Shown: positions 21,701 to 32,396, numbered from the stretch's first letter. The stretch: 64,000 bases of DNA from Bradyrhizobium sp. (GCF_030646015.1 NZ_JAUSLT010000065.1:27373-91372); one strand, 5' to 3'. Program-made: numbers and translations. Notes: generated from the letters alone by a model not told the origin.

Positions 21701-23437
21701 ATGTCGCGTGAACTGAAAATATCGGTCGGGCAGCATTCTGATAAGGGTCGTAAGGAGACCAATCAGGACTTCCATGGCGTCCTCGTTCCGGAAGAGCCGC
21801 TGCTCGGCCTGAAGGGCATCGCCATCGTGCTGGCCGACGGCATCAGTTCGAGCCCGGTCAGCCGGATCGCAGCCGAGTCGGCGGTCAAGGGGTTCCTCAC
21901 CGACTACTACTGCACCTCGGAAGCCTGGTCGGTGAAGACCTCGGCCCAGCGCGTGCTGGCGGCCACCAACTCCTGGCTGCATGCGCAGACAAGGCGCAGC
22001 CAGTACTCCCATGACATGGACAAGGGCTACGTCTGTACCCTCAGCGCCATGGTCATCAAGTCGACCACCGCGCATATCTTTCACGTCGGCGACTCCAGGA
22101 TCTATCGCGTTTCCGGCAACGCGCTGGAGCAACTGACCACCGACCACCGGGTCATCATATCATCGCAGCAAAGCTACCTCGGCCGCGCGCTCGGGGTGAA
22201 TCCCCAGATCGAAATCGACTACCAGTCGCACCAGGTCGAGAAGGGCGATGTGTTCGTGCTCGCCACCGACGGCGTCTACGAACATGTCCCGGCCCGCTTC
22301 ATCGCCAGGGCGATCAGGGACAGCGCCGATGATCTCGATCGGGCCGCGAAGAGCATCGTCGAGCAGGCCTGGGAACAGGGCAGTCCGGACAATCTCACCG
22401 TCCAGATCGTCCGGATCGATGCTTCGCCCGCCGGCGAGGCCAGCGAGGTGTTCGGCCAACCCTCCGAACTGCCGCTGCCGCCGCTATTGGAAGCGCGGAT
22501 GGTGTTCGACGGCTACCGCATCGTCAGGGAATTGCATGCCTCGAGCCGCAGCCACATCTACCTTGCGGTCGATGCCGACAACGACGAACTGGTCGCGCTG
22601 AAAATTCCGTCGATCGATTTGCGCGGCGACCCCGCCTACCTGAAGCGCTTCATGATGGAGGAGTGGGTCGCCCGGCGCATCAACAGCGCCCATGTGCTGA
22701 AACCCTGCCTGCAGTCGCGCAAGCGCAATTACCTCTATGTCGTCACCGAATTCATCGACGGCCAGACGCTGGCGCAATGGATGATCGACAATCCGAAGCC
22801 GGATCTGGAAACCATCCGCGGCATCGTCGAGCAGATCGCAAAAGGATTGCGCGCCTTCCACCGCAAGGAAATGCTGCATCAGGACCTGCGGCCGGACAAT
22901 GTCATGATCGACAGGACCGGCACGGTGAAGATCATCGATTTCGGCTCCACCCGGGTCACCGGCGTGGTCGAGGCGGCGCCGCCGGCCGGCCGCGACGATA
23001 TTCTCGGCACCTTCCAGTACACCGCGCCGGAATACTTCATCGGCGAGAACGGCTCGTCGCGCTCCGATATCTTTTCGCTCGGAATCATCACCTACCAGAT
23101 GCTGACGGGGCGATTGCCCTATGGCGCCAAGATGGCGCGGACGCGGACCAAATCGCAGCAACGCAAACTGAAATGCCGTTCGGCGCTCGACGACAACAGC
23201 GAGATTCCGGCGTGGATCGACGGCGTCCTGAAGAAAGCGGTGCATCCCGATCCTTACAAGCGCTACGAGGCGCTGTCCGAATTCCTCCACGACCTGCGTT
23301 ATCCCAATGCGGAATTCGTCAACGCCGCGTCGGCGCCGCTGATCGAGCGCAATCCGCTGTTGTTCTGGAAGGGGCTGTCGGCGGCGCTGGTACTGGTCGT
23401 GGTGGTGCTGCTGGCGATGCTGCAGGGCCATCGCTAA
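21701..23437 (+). CDS. Bifunctional PP2C-type phosphatase / Ser-Thr protein kinase with C-terminal TM
   Basis: PP2C motifs (GRKETNQDFHG, VLADGISS, HVGDSRIY, LATDGVYEHV) followed by kinase motifs (LHQDLRPDNVMID, IIDFGSTRV, APEYF); TM at C-terminus. Confidence 0.9.
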   Translation: MSRELKISVGQHSDKGRKETNQDFHGVLVPEEPLLGLKGIAIVLADGISSSPVSRIAAESAVKGFLTDYYCTSEAWSVKTSAQRVLAATNSWLHAQTRRSQYSHDMDKGYVCTLSAMVIKSTTAHIFHVGDSRIYRVSGNALEQLTTDHRVIISSQQSYLGRALGVNPQIEIDYQSHQVEKGDVFVLATDGVYEHVPARFIARAIRDSADDLDRAAKSIVEQAWEQGSPDNLTVQIVRIDASPAGEASEVFGQPSELPLPPLLEARMVFDGYRIVRELHASSRSHIYLAVDADNDELVALKIPSIDLRGDPAYLKRFMMEEWVARRINSAHVLKPCLQSRKRNYLYVVTEFIDGQTLAQWMIDNPKPDLETIRGIVEQIAKGLRAFHRKEMLHQDLRPDNVMIDRTGTVKIIDFGSTRVTGVVEAAPPAGRDDILGTFQYTAPEYFIGENGSSRSDIFSLGIITYQMLTGRLPYGAKMARTRTKSQQRKLKCRSALDDNSEIPAWIDGVLKKAVHPDPYKRYEALSEFLHDLRYPNAEFVNAASAPLIERNPLLFWKGLSAALVLVVVVLLAMLQGHR

Positions 23438-23692
23438 ACCAGGTTTGAGGTGGGCGGCGAGCCGAAGCGACACATCTGGCCATTGCAATCCATTTCCATC
23501 ATAGCCTGTGAACCACATCCGGCAACAATCCCGTTGGCTTTAACCCGCTTGCACTCTGCCCGAGAGCATACGAAGCAGATCATGGCTGGCAGGTGCAATC
23601 CGTGGCGACGACAGGGTGGCGATCCTGCTTCCATCCGGCGTTCGACCGGACTATGCTCGCGGCTGCGCCGCTGAACCCCCCGGCCATTTTAA

Positions 23693-26155
23693 ATGCCTGA
23701 CTTCAAAGAGCTGGACTTGCATGTGCAGGCGCGCGCGAGCGACGCCGGTTTCCTCCATCTCTTCGAGCATGCCGAGGTTGGCGTCCTGCTGGCCGGTTCC
23801 GGGGTGCATTTCATCGATGCCAATCCGGCGGCCTGCCGGATGCTCGGCTATTCCCGCGATGAGCTGAGCGGGCTGGACCTCTCGGATATCGTGGTGCAGG
23901 CCGCGGCGCGGGACATTGCGCCAGCATTGACCGCGACCGGCAGCGCCACTCATTGCCAGGAGCAGCGGTTTCGCCGCAAGGACGGTTCGGTGTTCGCCGT
24001 GGATGTCACGTCGATCGGGTTGGCGGACGGCGCCAGGTTGAGCATCTTCGGCGAAATCGGCCGGGTCCAGACTTCCCGCGAGCTTCTCGCTGCCATCGTC
24101 GACTCATCTTCCGACGCGATTGTCGGCAACGATCTGGACGGGATCGTCGGCAGCTGGAATGCCGCGGCAGAGAATATCTTCGGCTACCGCGCCGACGAGA
24201 TTGTCGGAACTTCCATTGATCGACTGATCCCGGACGACAGGAGGGGCGAGGAGGATATCATCCTGGACAAGCTGCGGCGCGGCGAACGCGTCGATCATTT
24301 TGAAACGGTTCGCCGGACCAAGGAAGGCAGGCTCGTCGATGTTTCGATCGCCGTCTCGCCGATCAGGGACGATCGCGGGCGAATCGCCGGGGCGTCGAAA
24401 ATTGTTCGCGACATTACCGCGCTGACGAAGCGGACGCGGGATGTCGAACGAATCTCCCGGCTCTATGCTTCTCTCAGCGAGATCAACCAGGCCATCGTAT
24501 TGACGCCGAGCCGCGAAGTACTGTTCACCCGGGTCTGCGAAGCGCTGGTCGACAAGGGCGCTTTTTCCGTGGCGTGGGTCTCCTGGTTCGATCCGCAGAC
24601 CGCCAGGCTGGTTCCGGTGGCCGTGGCTGGCGATCACAGCGGCTATGTTCAATCGATCGAAGTGTATGGTGAGGATCGCGCGCAGGGCCGCGGTCCGTCG
24701 GGCAAGGCCTTTCGCGATGGCGAGCCTCGCATCAGTCAGGATTTTTCCACCGACCCGGACATGCAGCCGTGGCTGGCAGAGGCCACGCGGCGCGGGTTTC
24801 GATCGTCGGCAGCACTTCCGATCCGGGTGGCGGGTAAGGTCTGCGGCGTGCTGGCGGTCAATGCGGATGAAACGGATTTCTTTCAGGAAGCGGAAATGGC
24901 CCTGCTCAAGGAAGCCGCCAGCGACATCTCGATCGGACTCGACGCATCCGCCCGCGAAGACGAGCGCCGGAGGGTTGAAGCCATTGCCAGGAGCGAGAGG
25001 GCGTTCTCCGACACCATTATCGAGAGCATGGCCGGCGTCCTCTATCTGTACGATGAGCACGGCCAGTTCTTGCGGTGGAATCGCGACTTCGAGATTGTCA
25101 CCGGCTATGCCGCCCACGAGATCGAGCGGATGCACCCCGCCGAATTCTTCTCCGATCAAGACAGGCCGCTGCTGACGACAAAGATAAAGGAGGTTTTCGA
25201 GAAGGGGGAATCCTCCATCGAGGCGCCGTTATTGGCCAAGAACGGCAAGAGCACGCCCTATTATCTCACCGGCCGCCGCATTGTCTTTGAAGGCAGGACC
25301 TGCCTGATCGGTGTCGGCATCGACATTTCGGAGCGCAAGCGGGCGGAAGAGGCCTTGCGTGAACTGAACGAAGGCCTCGAACGAAAAGTCACCGAGCGGA
25401 CGGTTGATCTGCAAACCGCGCTGGCGAGGGCCAGGGCGGCGGATCAAACCAAGTCGGCCTTTCTGGCGACGATGTCGCATGAATTGCGCACTCCGCTCAA
25501 TTCCATCATCGGCTTTTCGGGGATCGTGCTGCAGGGGCTGGCCGGCGAGTTGAACCCCGAACAGAAAAAGCAGCTTGGCATGGTGCGCGGCAGCGCCCGT
25601 CATCTGCTCGCCCTGATCAACGATGTTCTGGATATTTCGAAGATCGAGGCGGGGGAGCTGGAGGTCAGTTTCAAGGCGTTCGATATCGCGGCTTCGATCG
25701 AACGCATCGTTGCATCGATCATGCCGATGGCGGAGAAGAAGGGGCTGGCGCTGTCGGCCGACCTCGGGGATCTGCCCCGGGAATTCATCAGCGATCAGCG
25801 GCGCGTCGAGCAGATGCTGCTGAATCTTCTGAGCAATGCGGTCAAATTTACCGAGCAGGGAAGCGTGAAACTGTCCGCAACGATCGCACCCGGAATCGCC
25901 GGCCAGGATGGGCCGGCCCTGCTTGTCCGGGTCGCGGACACCGGCATCGGAATTCAGGCCGAACATCTTCCGAAGATATTTCAGGCCTTCCGGCAGATCG
26001 ATACCGGGATTTCCCGGCAGCATGACGGCACTGGCCTCGGGCTGGCGATCTCTCGCCGGCTGGCCGAGCGCCTCGGCGGAGGCATTCAGGTGGAGAGCGA
26101 ATTCGGGCGCGGTAGCGTCTTTACGCTCGTTCTGCCTTTCAAAGGGGGCGTTTGA
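23693..26155 (+). CDS. Multi-PAS/GAF sensor histidine kinase
   Basis: Several PAS blocks, central GAF-like block, MSHELRTPLNSIIGFSG H-box, LLNLLSNAVKFTEQG, DTGIGI, GTGLGLAIS. Confidence 0.9.
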   Translation: MPDFKELDLHVQARASDAGFLHLFEHAEVGVLLAGSGVHFIDANPAACRMLGYSRDELSGLDLSDIVVQAAARDIAPALTATGSATHCQEQRFRRKDGSVFAVDVTSIGLADGARLSIFGEIGRVQTSRELLAAIVDSSSDAIVGNDLDGIVGSWNAAAENIFGYRADEIVGTSIDRLIPDDRRGEEDIILDKLRRGERVDHFETVRRTKEGRLVDVSIAVSPIRDDRGRIAGASKIVRDITALTKRTRDVERISRLYASLSEINQAIVLTPSREVLFTRVCEALVDKGAFSVAWVSWFDPQTARLVPVAVAGDHSGYVQSIEVYGEDRAQGRGPSGKAFRDGEPRISQDFSTDPDMQPWLAEATRRGFRSSAALPIRVAGKVCGVLAVNADETDFFQEAEMALLKEAASDISIGLDASAREDERRRVEAIARSERAFSDTIIESMAGVLYLYDEHGQFLRWNRDFEIVTGYAAHEIERMHPAEFFSDQDRPLLTTKIKEVFEKGESSIEAPLLAKNGKSTPYYLTGRRIVFEGRTCLIGVGIDISERKRAEEALRELNEGLERKVTERTVDLQTALARARAADQTKSAFLATMSHELRTPLNSIIGFSGIVLQGLAGELNPEQKKQLGMVRGSARHLLALINDVLDISKIEAGELEVSFKAFDIAASIERIVASIMPMAEKKGLALSADLGDLPREFISDQRRVEQMLLNLLSNAVKFTEQGSVKLSATIAPGIAGQDGPALLVRVADTGIGIQAEHLPKIFQAFRQIDTGISRQHDGTGLGLAISRRLAERLGGGIQVESEFGRGSVFTLVLPFKGGV

Positions 26156-26538
26156 CCGCAATGACCAACAAGATCCTCCTGATAGAGGACAACGAACAGA
26201 ACCGCTACCTCGCCACGTTCCTGCTGGAGAAGTCGGGCTATTCGGTCGTGCCCGCCTCCAACGGCCCGACCGGCGTTGAACTCGGATCGAGCTTTCGGCC
26301 GAAGGGCATTCTTCTGGACATCCAGCTGCCCGGGATGGACGGCTATCAGGTGGCGCGAGCGCTTCGGCTAAATCCTTCATTGAACGACGTGCCGATCATC
26401 GCGGTGACGTCCTACGCGATGGCGGGAGATCGTGAAAAGGCGATGGAAGCAGGCTGCGACGGTTACATTGAAAAGCCGATCGATCCCGAGACGTTCGTCA
26501 GCGAGATCGAGAAGTTCTTCCGGCGGGGGCCGTCATGA
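26152..26538 (+). CDS. Single-domain response regulator (CheY/DivK-like)
   Basis: ILLIEDNEQNRYLATFLLEKSGY...LLDIQLPGMDGYQVARALR...VTSYAMAGDREKAMEAGCDGYIEKPID; 4-bp overlap with upstream kinase. Confidence 0.92.
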   Translation: MTAMTNKILLIEDNEQNRYLATFLLEKSGYSVVPASNGPTGVELGSSFRPKGILLDIQLPGMDGYQVARALRLNPSLNDVPIIAVTSYAMAGDREKAMEAGCDGYIEKPIDPETFVSEIEKFFRRGPS

Positions 26539-28565
26539 CGGGCATGCCGCGGGTGCTGATTGTCGATGACAGCGAGGACAATCTGTATTATTTGCGGACG
26601 CTGCTTGGCGCGTACGGCTACGAAGTCGAGTCCGCGTTGCATGGCGCCGAAGCCCTGGAAAAAGCCCGTCATTCGCCGCCGGGCCTGGTCATCTCCGACC
26701 TGTTGATGCCGGTGATGGATGGCTACACCCTGCTGCGGCACTGGAGACAGGACGACCATCTCAGGAATATCCCGTTCGTCGTCTACACCGCGACATATAC
26801 CTCGGTCGAGGATGAAAGGCTGGCGATCAATCTCGGCGCGGATGCCTTCATCGTCAAGCCGAAGGAGCCCGACGAATTCATGGCGGCGATTGGCCATGTG
26901 CTTTCCAGGGTAACCGGCGCAGGCTCCAAGCCCGTGCATATGCCTGAGGCCAGCGACCAGGACATCGTCAAGCAATACAGCGCGGCGCTGGTGCGGAAAC
27001 TGGAGGACAAGACCATCCAGCTCGAAGCCGCGAACCGCGCGCTGCAGCAGGAGATAGCGGAACGCAAGCTGGCCGATATGCGGCTCGAGACCCTGATCGA
27101 ACAGGCGAATATCGGCATCCTGGTCCATCGCAACTTCAAGCCGATCCTGGCCAATGGCGAGATGGCACGGATTTTCGGCTACGCCAGCAAGGACGAAATC
27201 CAGAATATGCCCGACTGCAAGGTGCTGGTCGCCGACGGCGAATGGGAGCGGATCGAGGCCTGCTACAGGGAACGCCTCGACGGCCGCGACGCCCCCGTCT
27301 TTTATGACCTGAAGGGCAAGAAGAAGGACGGCACGTTCATCGACCTCGAGAACCGGGCGTTCGCCATTCAGTGGGACGATCAGCTGGCGGTCTGCTCGAT
27401 GCTGACGGATGTGACCCAGCAGCGAAAGGTCGAGGCCCAGTTGCGGCAGTCGTTGCGGCTGGAAGCCGTCGGCCAGATGACGGGCGGCATCGCGCACGAC
27501 TTCAACAATCTTCTCACGATCATCATCGGCAACGCCGAACTGATCGAGGAGAGCAGCGACCCGGCGCTGCGGGCGCTGGCCGAAGTGGCGCGCAAGGCGG
27601 CCGAGCGCGGCGCCGAATTGACCGGCAGGCTGCTCGCCTTTTCCCGCCAGCAGCCGCTGGATCCGAAGGCGATCGATATCAACCTGCTGATCTCGAAGAT
27701 GGACGGGCTGATCCGGCGCGCCATCGGCGGACAGCTCGAGATCAAGACCGTGCTGCCGGCCAATCTGTGGCACGTCTTCGTCGACCCGGCGCAGCTCGAA
27801 AACGCGTTGCTCAACCTTGCCATCAACGCCCGCGACGCGATGCCGGATGGCGGCCGCCTCACGATCGAGACCAGCAACATCCGCATGGATGAAGCCGCCG
27901 TCGCGGACCGTGGCCTTGCACCCGGAGATTACTTGCTGGTCACGGTATCCGATACCGGCACCGGAATGGACAGGGATACGCTGGCTCGCGCCTTCGAGCC
28001 GTTCTTCACCACCAAGGAGGTCGGCAAAGGCAGCGGTCTCGGCCTCAGCATGGTCTATGGCTTCGTCGCGCAGTCGCGCGGCCACGTCCGGATCCATTCC
28101 GCGCCCGGTCAGGGAACCAGCGTCCGGATCTATCTTCCAAGGGCAGCCGACGAAATCGCGCTGGCCAGGCCGGAAATCCGCGACGGGTCGCTGCCGCGCG
28201 GCAGCGAGAAGATACTGCTGGTCGATGACGATGCGATGGTGCGGGAAATGGTGGTGATGCAGCTGCAGAATCTGGGGTACCGCGTCGTCAGCGCGGTCAA
28301 CGGCTCGCAGGCGCTTGACCTGCTCAAGCGCGAGGGCGGGTTCGATCTGCTGTTCACCGACGTCGTCATGCCCGGCGGGCTGAACGGCCGCCAGCTCGCC
28401 GGTGAGGCCCGCAAGCTCAGCCCCGGCCTGCGTGTGATCCTTTCATCGGGATACGCGGACACCGCCGTCCCCCATCAGGGCGGCCTCGATCAAGGCGTCC
28501 ATCTCCTGAACAAGCCCTACCGCAGGAGCGACCTCGCAAAGAAGGTCAGGGAGGCGCTGACGTAG
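26535..28565 (+). CDS. Hybrid histidine kinase, REC-PAS-HK-REC
   Basis: N-terminal REC ([18 protein letters not shown]), H-box [21 protein letters not shown], HATPase, C-terminal REC ([14 protein letters not shown]...[11 protein letters not shown]). Confidence 0.92.
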   Translation: MTGMPRVLIVDDSEDNLYYLRTLLGAYGYEVESALHGAEALEKARHSPPGLVISDLLMPVMDGYTLLRHWRQDDHLRNIPFVVYTATYTSVEDERLAINLGADAFIVKPKEPDEFMAAIGHVLSRVTGAGSKPVHMPEASDQDIVKQYSAALVRKLEDKTIQLEAANRALQQEIAERKLADMRLETLIEQANIGILVHRNFKPILANGEMARIFGYASKDEIQNMPDCKVLVADGEWERIEACYRERLDGRDAPVFYDLKGKKKDGTFIDLENRAFAIQWDDQLAVCSMLTDVTQQRKVEAQLRQSLRLEAVGQMTGGIAHDFNNLLTIIIGNAELIEESSDPALRALAEVARKAAERGAELTGRLLAFSRQQPLDPKAIDINLLISKMDGLIRRAIGGQLEIKTVLPANLWHVFVDPAQLENALLNLAINARDAMPDGGRLTIETSNIRMDEAAVADRGLAPGDYLLVTVSDTGTGMDRDTLARAFEPFFTTKEVGKGSGLGLSMVYGFVAQSRGHVRIHSAPGQGTSVRIYLPRAADEIALARPEIRDGSLPRGSEKILLVDDDAMVREMVVMQLQNLGYRVVSAVNGSQALDLLKREGGFDLLFTDVVMPGGLNGRQLAGEARKLSPGLRVILSSGYADTAVPHQGGLDQGVHLLNKPYRRSDLAKKVREALT

Positions 28566-28639
28566 AAGCAGCGCAGCACGGTGAGATCAGGTCGCACTGG
28601 CGCCGCGTAATGCTTCATCCTTTCGAGACGCCTGGGCGA

Positions 28640-28795
28640 TGCCTTTCTCCCCTCCCTCCACGCGCCCTTGCGCGTGGCGGGGAGGGGTCGGGGGTGGGGG
28701 GTGGTTCAGCGCATTCGACCAGCAGCGAATTTGCGGGAAGCGCCCCCCACCCCCGACCCCTCCCCACCGCTTCGCGGGAGGAGGGGAGAAGAATG
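28640..28795. repeat. Intergenic palindromic repeat (ctcccctccctccacgcgc...ggggaggggtcgggggtgggggg / ccccccacccccgacccctcccc...aggggag)
   Basis: Long inverted arms in the gap between convergent genes; related in layout to the 9.0 and 14.7 kb elements. Confidence 0.7.
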
Positions 28796-28825
28796 TGCGC
28801 CGGCTCGGATGAGCTGGAAAGTGCG

Positions 28826-30241
28826 TTATCGAGGGTATTTCATCTCGACCAGCTCCGGAATTTTTCGGATCAGTCCGCCAAGCTCGCCGGATGTCAGCAG
28901 CAGAACGACATCATCCGGGCGCAGGACATCGCTTAATCCCTGCAACGCCGCCTCCGGGTCGGTGATCGCTTCGGCATCGTAGCCCGCCGCTCTGGTGCGG
29001 GCGACAATTTCGTCCTGGCTCAACTGGGCATGGGAGCCGGCGCCCTGGGACGCCGGTTCGAAGATGAAAATCCTGGACGCGCCTGCGAATACGTCATCAT
29101 AGGCTGATATCGCCGACCTGTTTCGCCAGGTGAATGTATGCGGTTCGAAAACCACGATGAGGCGCCGTTCGGGGAAATGGAGTTTGGTGGCGACGATGGC
29201 GGATCTCGCCTTCTCGTACGACGATCCGAAGCCTTCGTAAACGGGCACGCTTGACGCGGGCGAGAGCAGTTCCATGCGGCGCTTCACGCCCTGGAATGTG
29301 CTGATGCCGGCATTCAACTCCTCCGGGGACAGCAGTTTCTTCTCCAGCAGCATCGCGCTGACGCCGATGATATTCTCGATGTTGTGATCGCCGAGCATGT
29401 TGGTCGACAGACGGGCGATCCGCTCAAAGCCCCGCATCAGGTCGAAGCCCGTTTCCGCGCCGCGTTCGATGTTTTCGGCATGCCAATGCGCCTTGTCGTC
29501 CAGTCCGTAGAACACAATGCGGCAGGCGAGACCCGCGGCGAGGGTGCGTGCGTGAGTCTCTTCGCTGTTGACGACCAGAAGCCCGTCGGCCGGCAATGAG
29601 CCGAGCAGGGTGCGAAACGGGGCGAGATAGTCCGCATGCGTCGGGAAAACATTGATGTGGTCGTGGGTTGCCGACGTGAGCAGGACGTTCCTTGCGTTAT
29701 AGCGCAGGAATTTCGAACGGTTGTCCCAGTTCGATGCCGGATACTCGTCGCCTTCGAGAACGAATGTCTCGCCCTGGCCGCGATGGGCGTGCGTATCGAA
29801 CCCGTTGGTGATCTCGCCGATGAAGTAGCTGGGGTCCCTGTTCGCGACCCTCAGGCACCACGCCAGCAGGGCGGTGCAGGTCGACTTGCCGTAGCTGCCC
29901 GCCGCAACGATGGTCTCCGAATCAGCGGTCATGTCGTGCAGCAGATCCGCAAACGATCGAACCGGCTTGCCCGAGTCCATCGCGGCGCGGACTTCTTCAT
30001 TGCTCTCGGGTGTAAGTTTTGCGTTCTTGCCGATCACGATGACGTCGGCGTCATCAGGGATATTCTCTTTCCGGTACCCTTCGGCAAACCGGATCTTCTC
30101 GCTCTTCAGGTAATCGCTGACCGGCGGATAGAATCCTTCGTCGGATCCGGTAATCTGCACGCCGATCTGCCTGAGCAGGAGCGCCGTCGCGCTCATGCCC
30201 TTCCCGGCAATGCCAATGAAATGCGCCTTCGAAAAATTCAT
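28826..30241 (-). CDS. mpl: Mur ligase family protein, Mpl (UDP-MurNAc:tripeptide ligase)-like
   Basis: MNFSKAHFIGIAGKGMSATALLLRQIG, P-loop-like GSYGKSTCTALLAW, ILEGDEYPAS-like 'LEGDEYPASNWDNRSKFL', VFEPHTFTWRN. Confidence 0.75.
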   Translation of the reverse strand: MNFSKAHFIGIAGKGMSATALLLRQIGVQITGSDEGFYPPVSDYLKSEKIRFAEGYRKENIPDDADVIVIGKNAKLTPESNEEVRAAMDSGKPVRSFADLLHDMTADSETIVAAGSYGKSTCTALLAWCLRVANRDPSYFIGEITNGFDTHAHRGQGETFVLEGDEYPASNWDNRSKFLRYNARNVLLTSATHDHINVFPTHADYLAPFRTLLGSLPADGLLVVNSEETHARTLAAGLACRIVFYGLDDKAHWHAENIERGAETGFDLMRGFERIARLSTNMLGDHNIENIIGVSAMLLEKKLLSPEELNAGISTFQGVKRRMELLSPASSVPVYEGFGSSYEKARSAIVATKLHFPERRLIVVFEPHTFTWRNRSAISAYDDVFAGASRIFIFEPASQGAGSHAQLSQDEIVARTRAAGYDAEAITDPEAALQGLSDVLRPDDVVLLLTSGELGGLIRKIPELVEMKYPR

Positions 30242-30244
30242 CGA

Positions 30245-30333
30245 TCCCCCGTAGGGTGGGTTAGCCGTCAGGCGTAACCCACCATCTTGTTTCGCGAGCG
30301 GCGGGTTACGCCTTGCGGCTAACGCGCCCTACA
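30245..30333. repeat. Intergenic palindromic repeat (gtagggtgggttagccgtcaggcgtaaccc ... gggttacgccttgcggctaacgcgccctac)
   Basis: Complementary arms at both edges of the gap between 28826-30241 and 30329-31111. Confidence 0.75.
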
Positions 30334-31111
30334 ATACCTGCACCTCGACCGAGCCCAGCCCGTCGAGCTCGAACCGGTAGCTCGCCTCGGCGTCCGGAAA
30401 TACGGTTTTCATGACGGCGCCGGTCATTACCACCTCGCCGGCCTTCAGCCCCGCGCCCCGCGCAGCCAGTTGCGTGGCAAGCCAGGCGACCGAATTGAAG
30501 GGATGGCCGAGGATGTCGCGGCCGTGACCTTCGCCGATTGCTACCCCGTCCTTGCTGGCGCGGCCGGGCACATCGGCGAGATCAGGCCATGTGGCCGAAA
30601 ACTCCGACAGCACGATGCCGGCGTTCCAGGAATTGTCCGCCACCAGCGACAGCACATCGAGGCCGGCATAATCGGCGCTCCGATCGTCGACGATTTCGAT
30701 CGCGGCGCAGACGCCGTCGATGTGCGGCGCGATCGTCTCGGCGGTGAACGGCGTGCCCGCCGGCACGTCCGACTTGAGCCGAACTGCGATTTCGAATTCC
30801 AGCCCGAGCCGCCCGTAATCCGCGCGGCGGACGGTAGCTCCCGACTGCATGACGCGTTTGGCCAACACGACGCCCGCGATCGGATGGTCGATCCCGCAAA
30901 AGGTCTGCATCGCGGCCGAGGTCAGTCCGACCTTGTAGCCGACGGCGTCGCCATGCGTGCCCCGCAGCAGCGTGACGAACCTCTGTTGGATATCATAGGC
31001 GTCCGCGACCGTGGCGGGCCGGTCCGGCGGAGCCAGCGTCTTGAATTGCACATTGGCCTGGTGTGCCGCGAGCAGCGTTTCGGCTGCGCGCCGGGCCGCG
31101 AGTTCGTCCAT
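30329..31111 (-). CDS. 2-keto-4-pentenoate hydratase / fumarylacetoacetate hydrolase family protein
   Basis: DAYDIQQRFVTLLRG...GYKVGLTSAAMQ...LGLEFEIAVRL...GVCAAIEIVDDRSADY; MhpD-like. Confidence 0.82.
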   Translation of the reverse strand: MDELAARRAAETLLAAHQANVQFKTLAPPDRPATVADAYDIQQRFVTLLRGTHGDAVGYKVGLTSAAMQTFCGIDHPIAGVVLAKRVMQSGATVRRADYGRLGLEFEIAVRLKSDVPAGTPFTAETIAPHIDGVCAAIEIVDDRSADYAGLDVLSLVADNSWNAGIVLSEFSATWPDLADVPGRASKDGVAIGEGHGRDILGHPFNSVAWLATQLAARGAGLKAGEVVMTGAVMKTVFPDAEASYRFELDGLGSVEVQVL

Positions 31112-31235
31112 CGGTTCTCTCCCCTTCGCAAATCTTGGCGTTCACTTGGGGTAGATGATACCGGAAACTGGCGCGGAAAGCGCGTGTTCTCTCAGTCGCT
31201 TCCGCGGAAGCGGAAGATCAGCCGATGTCCTCCGC

Positions 31236-32249
31236 TCAACCGTTGCGGAAGGTATAGGCGTAACCGTTGATCGCCGGTGCGCCACCAAGATGGGCGTAGA
31301 GAACTTTCGATCCCTTGGGAAAATAGCCCTTCTTCACGAGATCGATCATGCCCTGCATGGACTTACCTTCATAGACGGGATCGGTGATCATGCCTTCGAG
31401 GCGGGCGCACAGGCGGATAGCCTCCTTGGTTTCCTGCGACGGAACACCATAGGCGGGGTAGGCATAATCCTCGACCAGAACGACATCCTGTTCGACAATT
31501 TCCCGGCCGAGTTCGACGAGGTCGGCGGTGTTCCGCGCGATCTCGAGTACCTGCGCCCTGGTCTGAGCCGGCGTGAAGGATGCGTCGATGCCGATCACCT
31601 TGCGCGCGCGACCGTCCCTGGCGAAGCCGACCAGCATGCCGGCATGGGTCGAACCGGTGACCGTGCAGACGACGATGTAGTCGAAGGCAAAACCGAGTTC
31701 CTTTTCCTGCGCGCGTACCTCTTCGGCAAAGCCGACATAGCCGAGGCCGCCATACTTGTGCACCGAGGCGCCCGCCGGAATCGCATAGGGCTTGCCGCCC
31801 TTCGCCTTCACGTCCGCGATCGCCGCTTCCCAGCTTTCCCGGATGCCGATGTCGAACCCTTCGTCGACCATTTCGACGTCGGCGCCCATGATCCGGCTCA
31901 GGAGGATATTGCCGACCCGATCGTAGACGGCATCCTCGTGTGGCACCCAGCTTTCCTGAACGAGCCGGCATTTCATGCCGATCTTCGCCGCGACGGCGGC
32001 AACCATGCGCGTGTGGTTTGACTGCACCCCACCGATCGAGACCAGTGTGTCGGCGTTGGAGGCAATCGCATCGGGAATAATGTATTCGAGCTTGCGCAGC
32101 TTGTTGCCGCCGAAAGCCAGTCCCGAATTGCAGTCCTCGCGTTTCGCGTAGAGTTCGACCTTGCCGCCCAGATGCGCGCCGAGGCGCTCCAGCTTCTCGA
32201 TATGGGTAGGTCCGAAAGTGAGGGGATAGCGTTCGAACTTCTCCAGCAT
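31236..32249 (-). CDS. acdS: 1-aminocyclopropane-1-carboxylate deaminase
   Basis: [18 protein letters not shown]-lysine context, [48 protein letters not shown] (Glu) and [14 protein letters not shown] (Leu). Confidence 0.93.
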   Translation of the reverse strand: MLEKFERYPLTFGPTHIEKLERLGAHLGGKVELYAKREDCNSGLAFGGNKLRKLEYIIPDAIASNADTLVSIGGVQSNHTRMVAAVAAKIGMKCRLVQESWVPHEDAVYDRVGNILLSRIMGADVEMVDEGFDIGIRESWEAAIADVKAKGGKPYAIPAGASVHKYGGLGYVGFAEEVRAQEKELGFAFDYIVVCTVTGSTHAGMLVGFARDGRARKVIGIDASFTPAQTRAQVLEIARNTADLVELGREIVEQDVVLVEDYAYPAYGVPSQETKEAIRLCARLEGMITDPVYEGKSMQGMIDLVKKGYFPKGSKVLYAHLGGAPAINGYAYTFRNG

Positions 32250-32396
32250 GCAAGGTGCCCTTCTGCCTGTTGCTCCGATGGGCCGGAAACTAACATTGTC
32301 AGCGAGAGAGGTGCTCTCGAAGTCATCGAGAAAATTGCTCTACTTGAAGAAGTTCTGTATATAAATGGCAGAAGTCTTCGAATCCATCGTCGAATA

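Noticed and set aside
28610-28982. Two forward ORFs 28610-28936 and 28668-28982
   Set aside because: Lie over the palindromic repeat and the 3' end of the Mur ligase gene; no domain.
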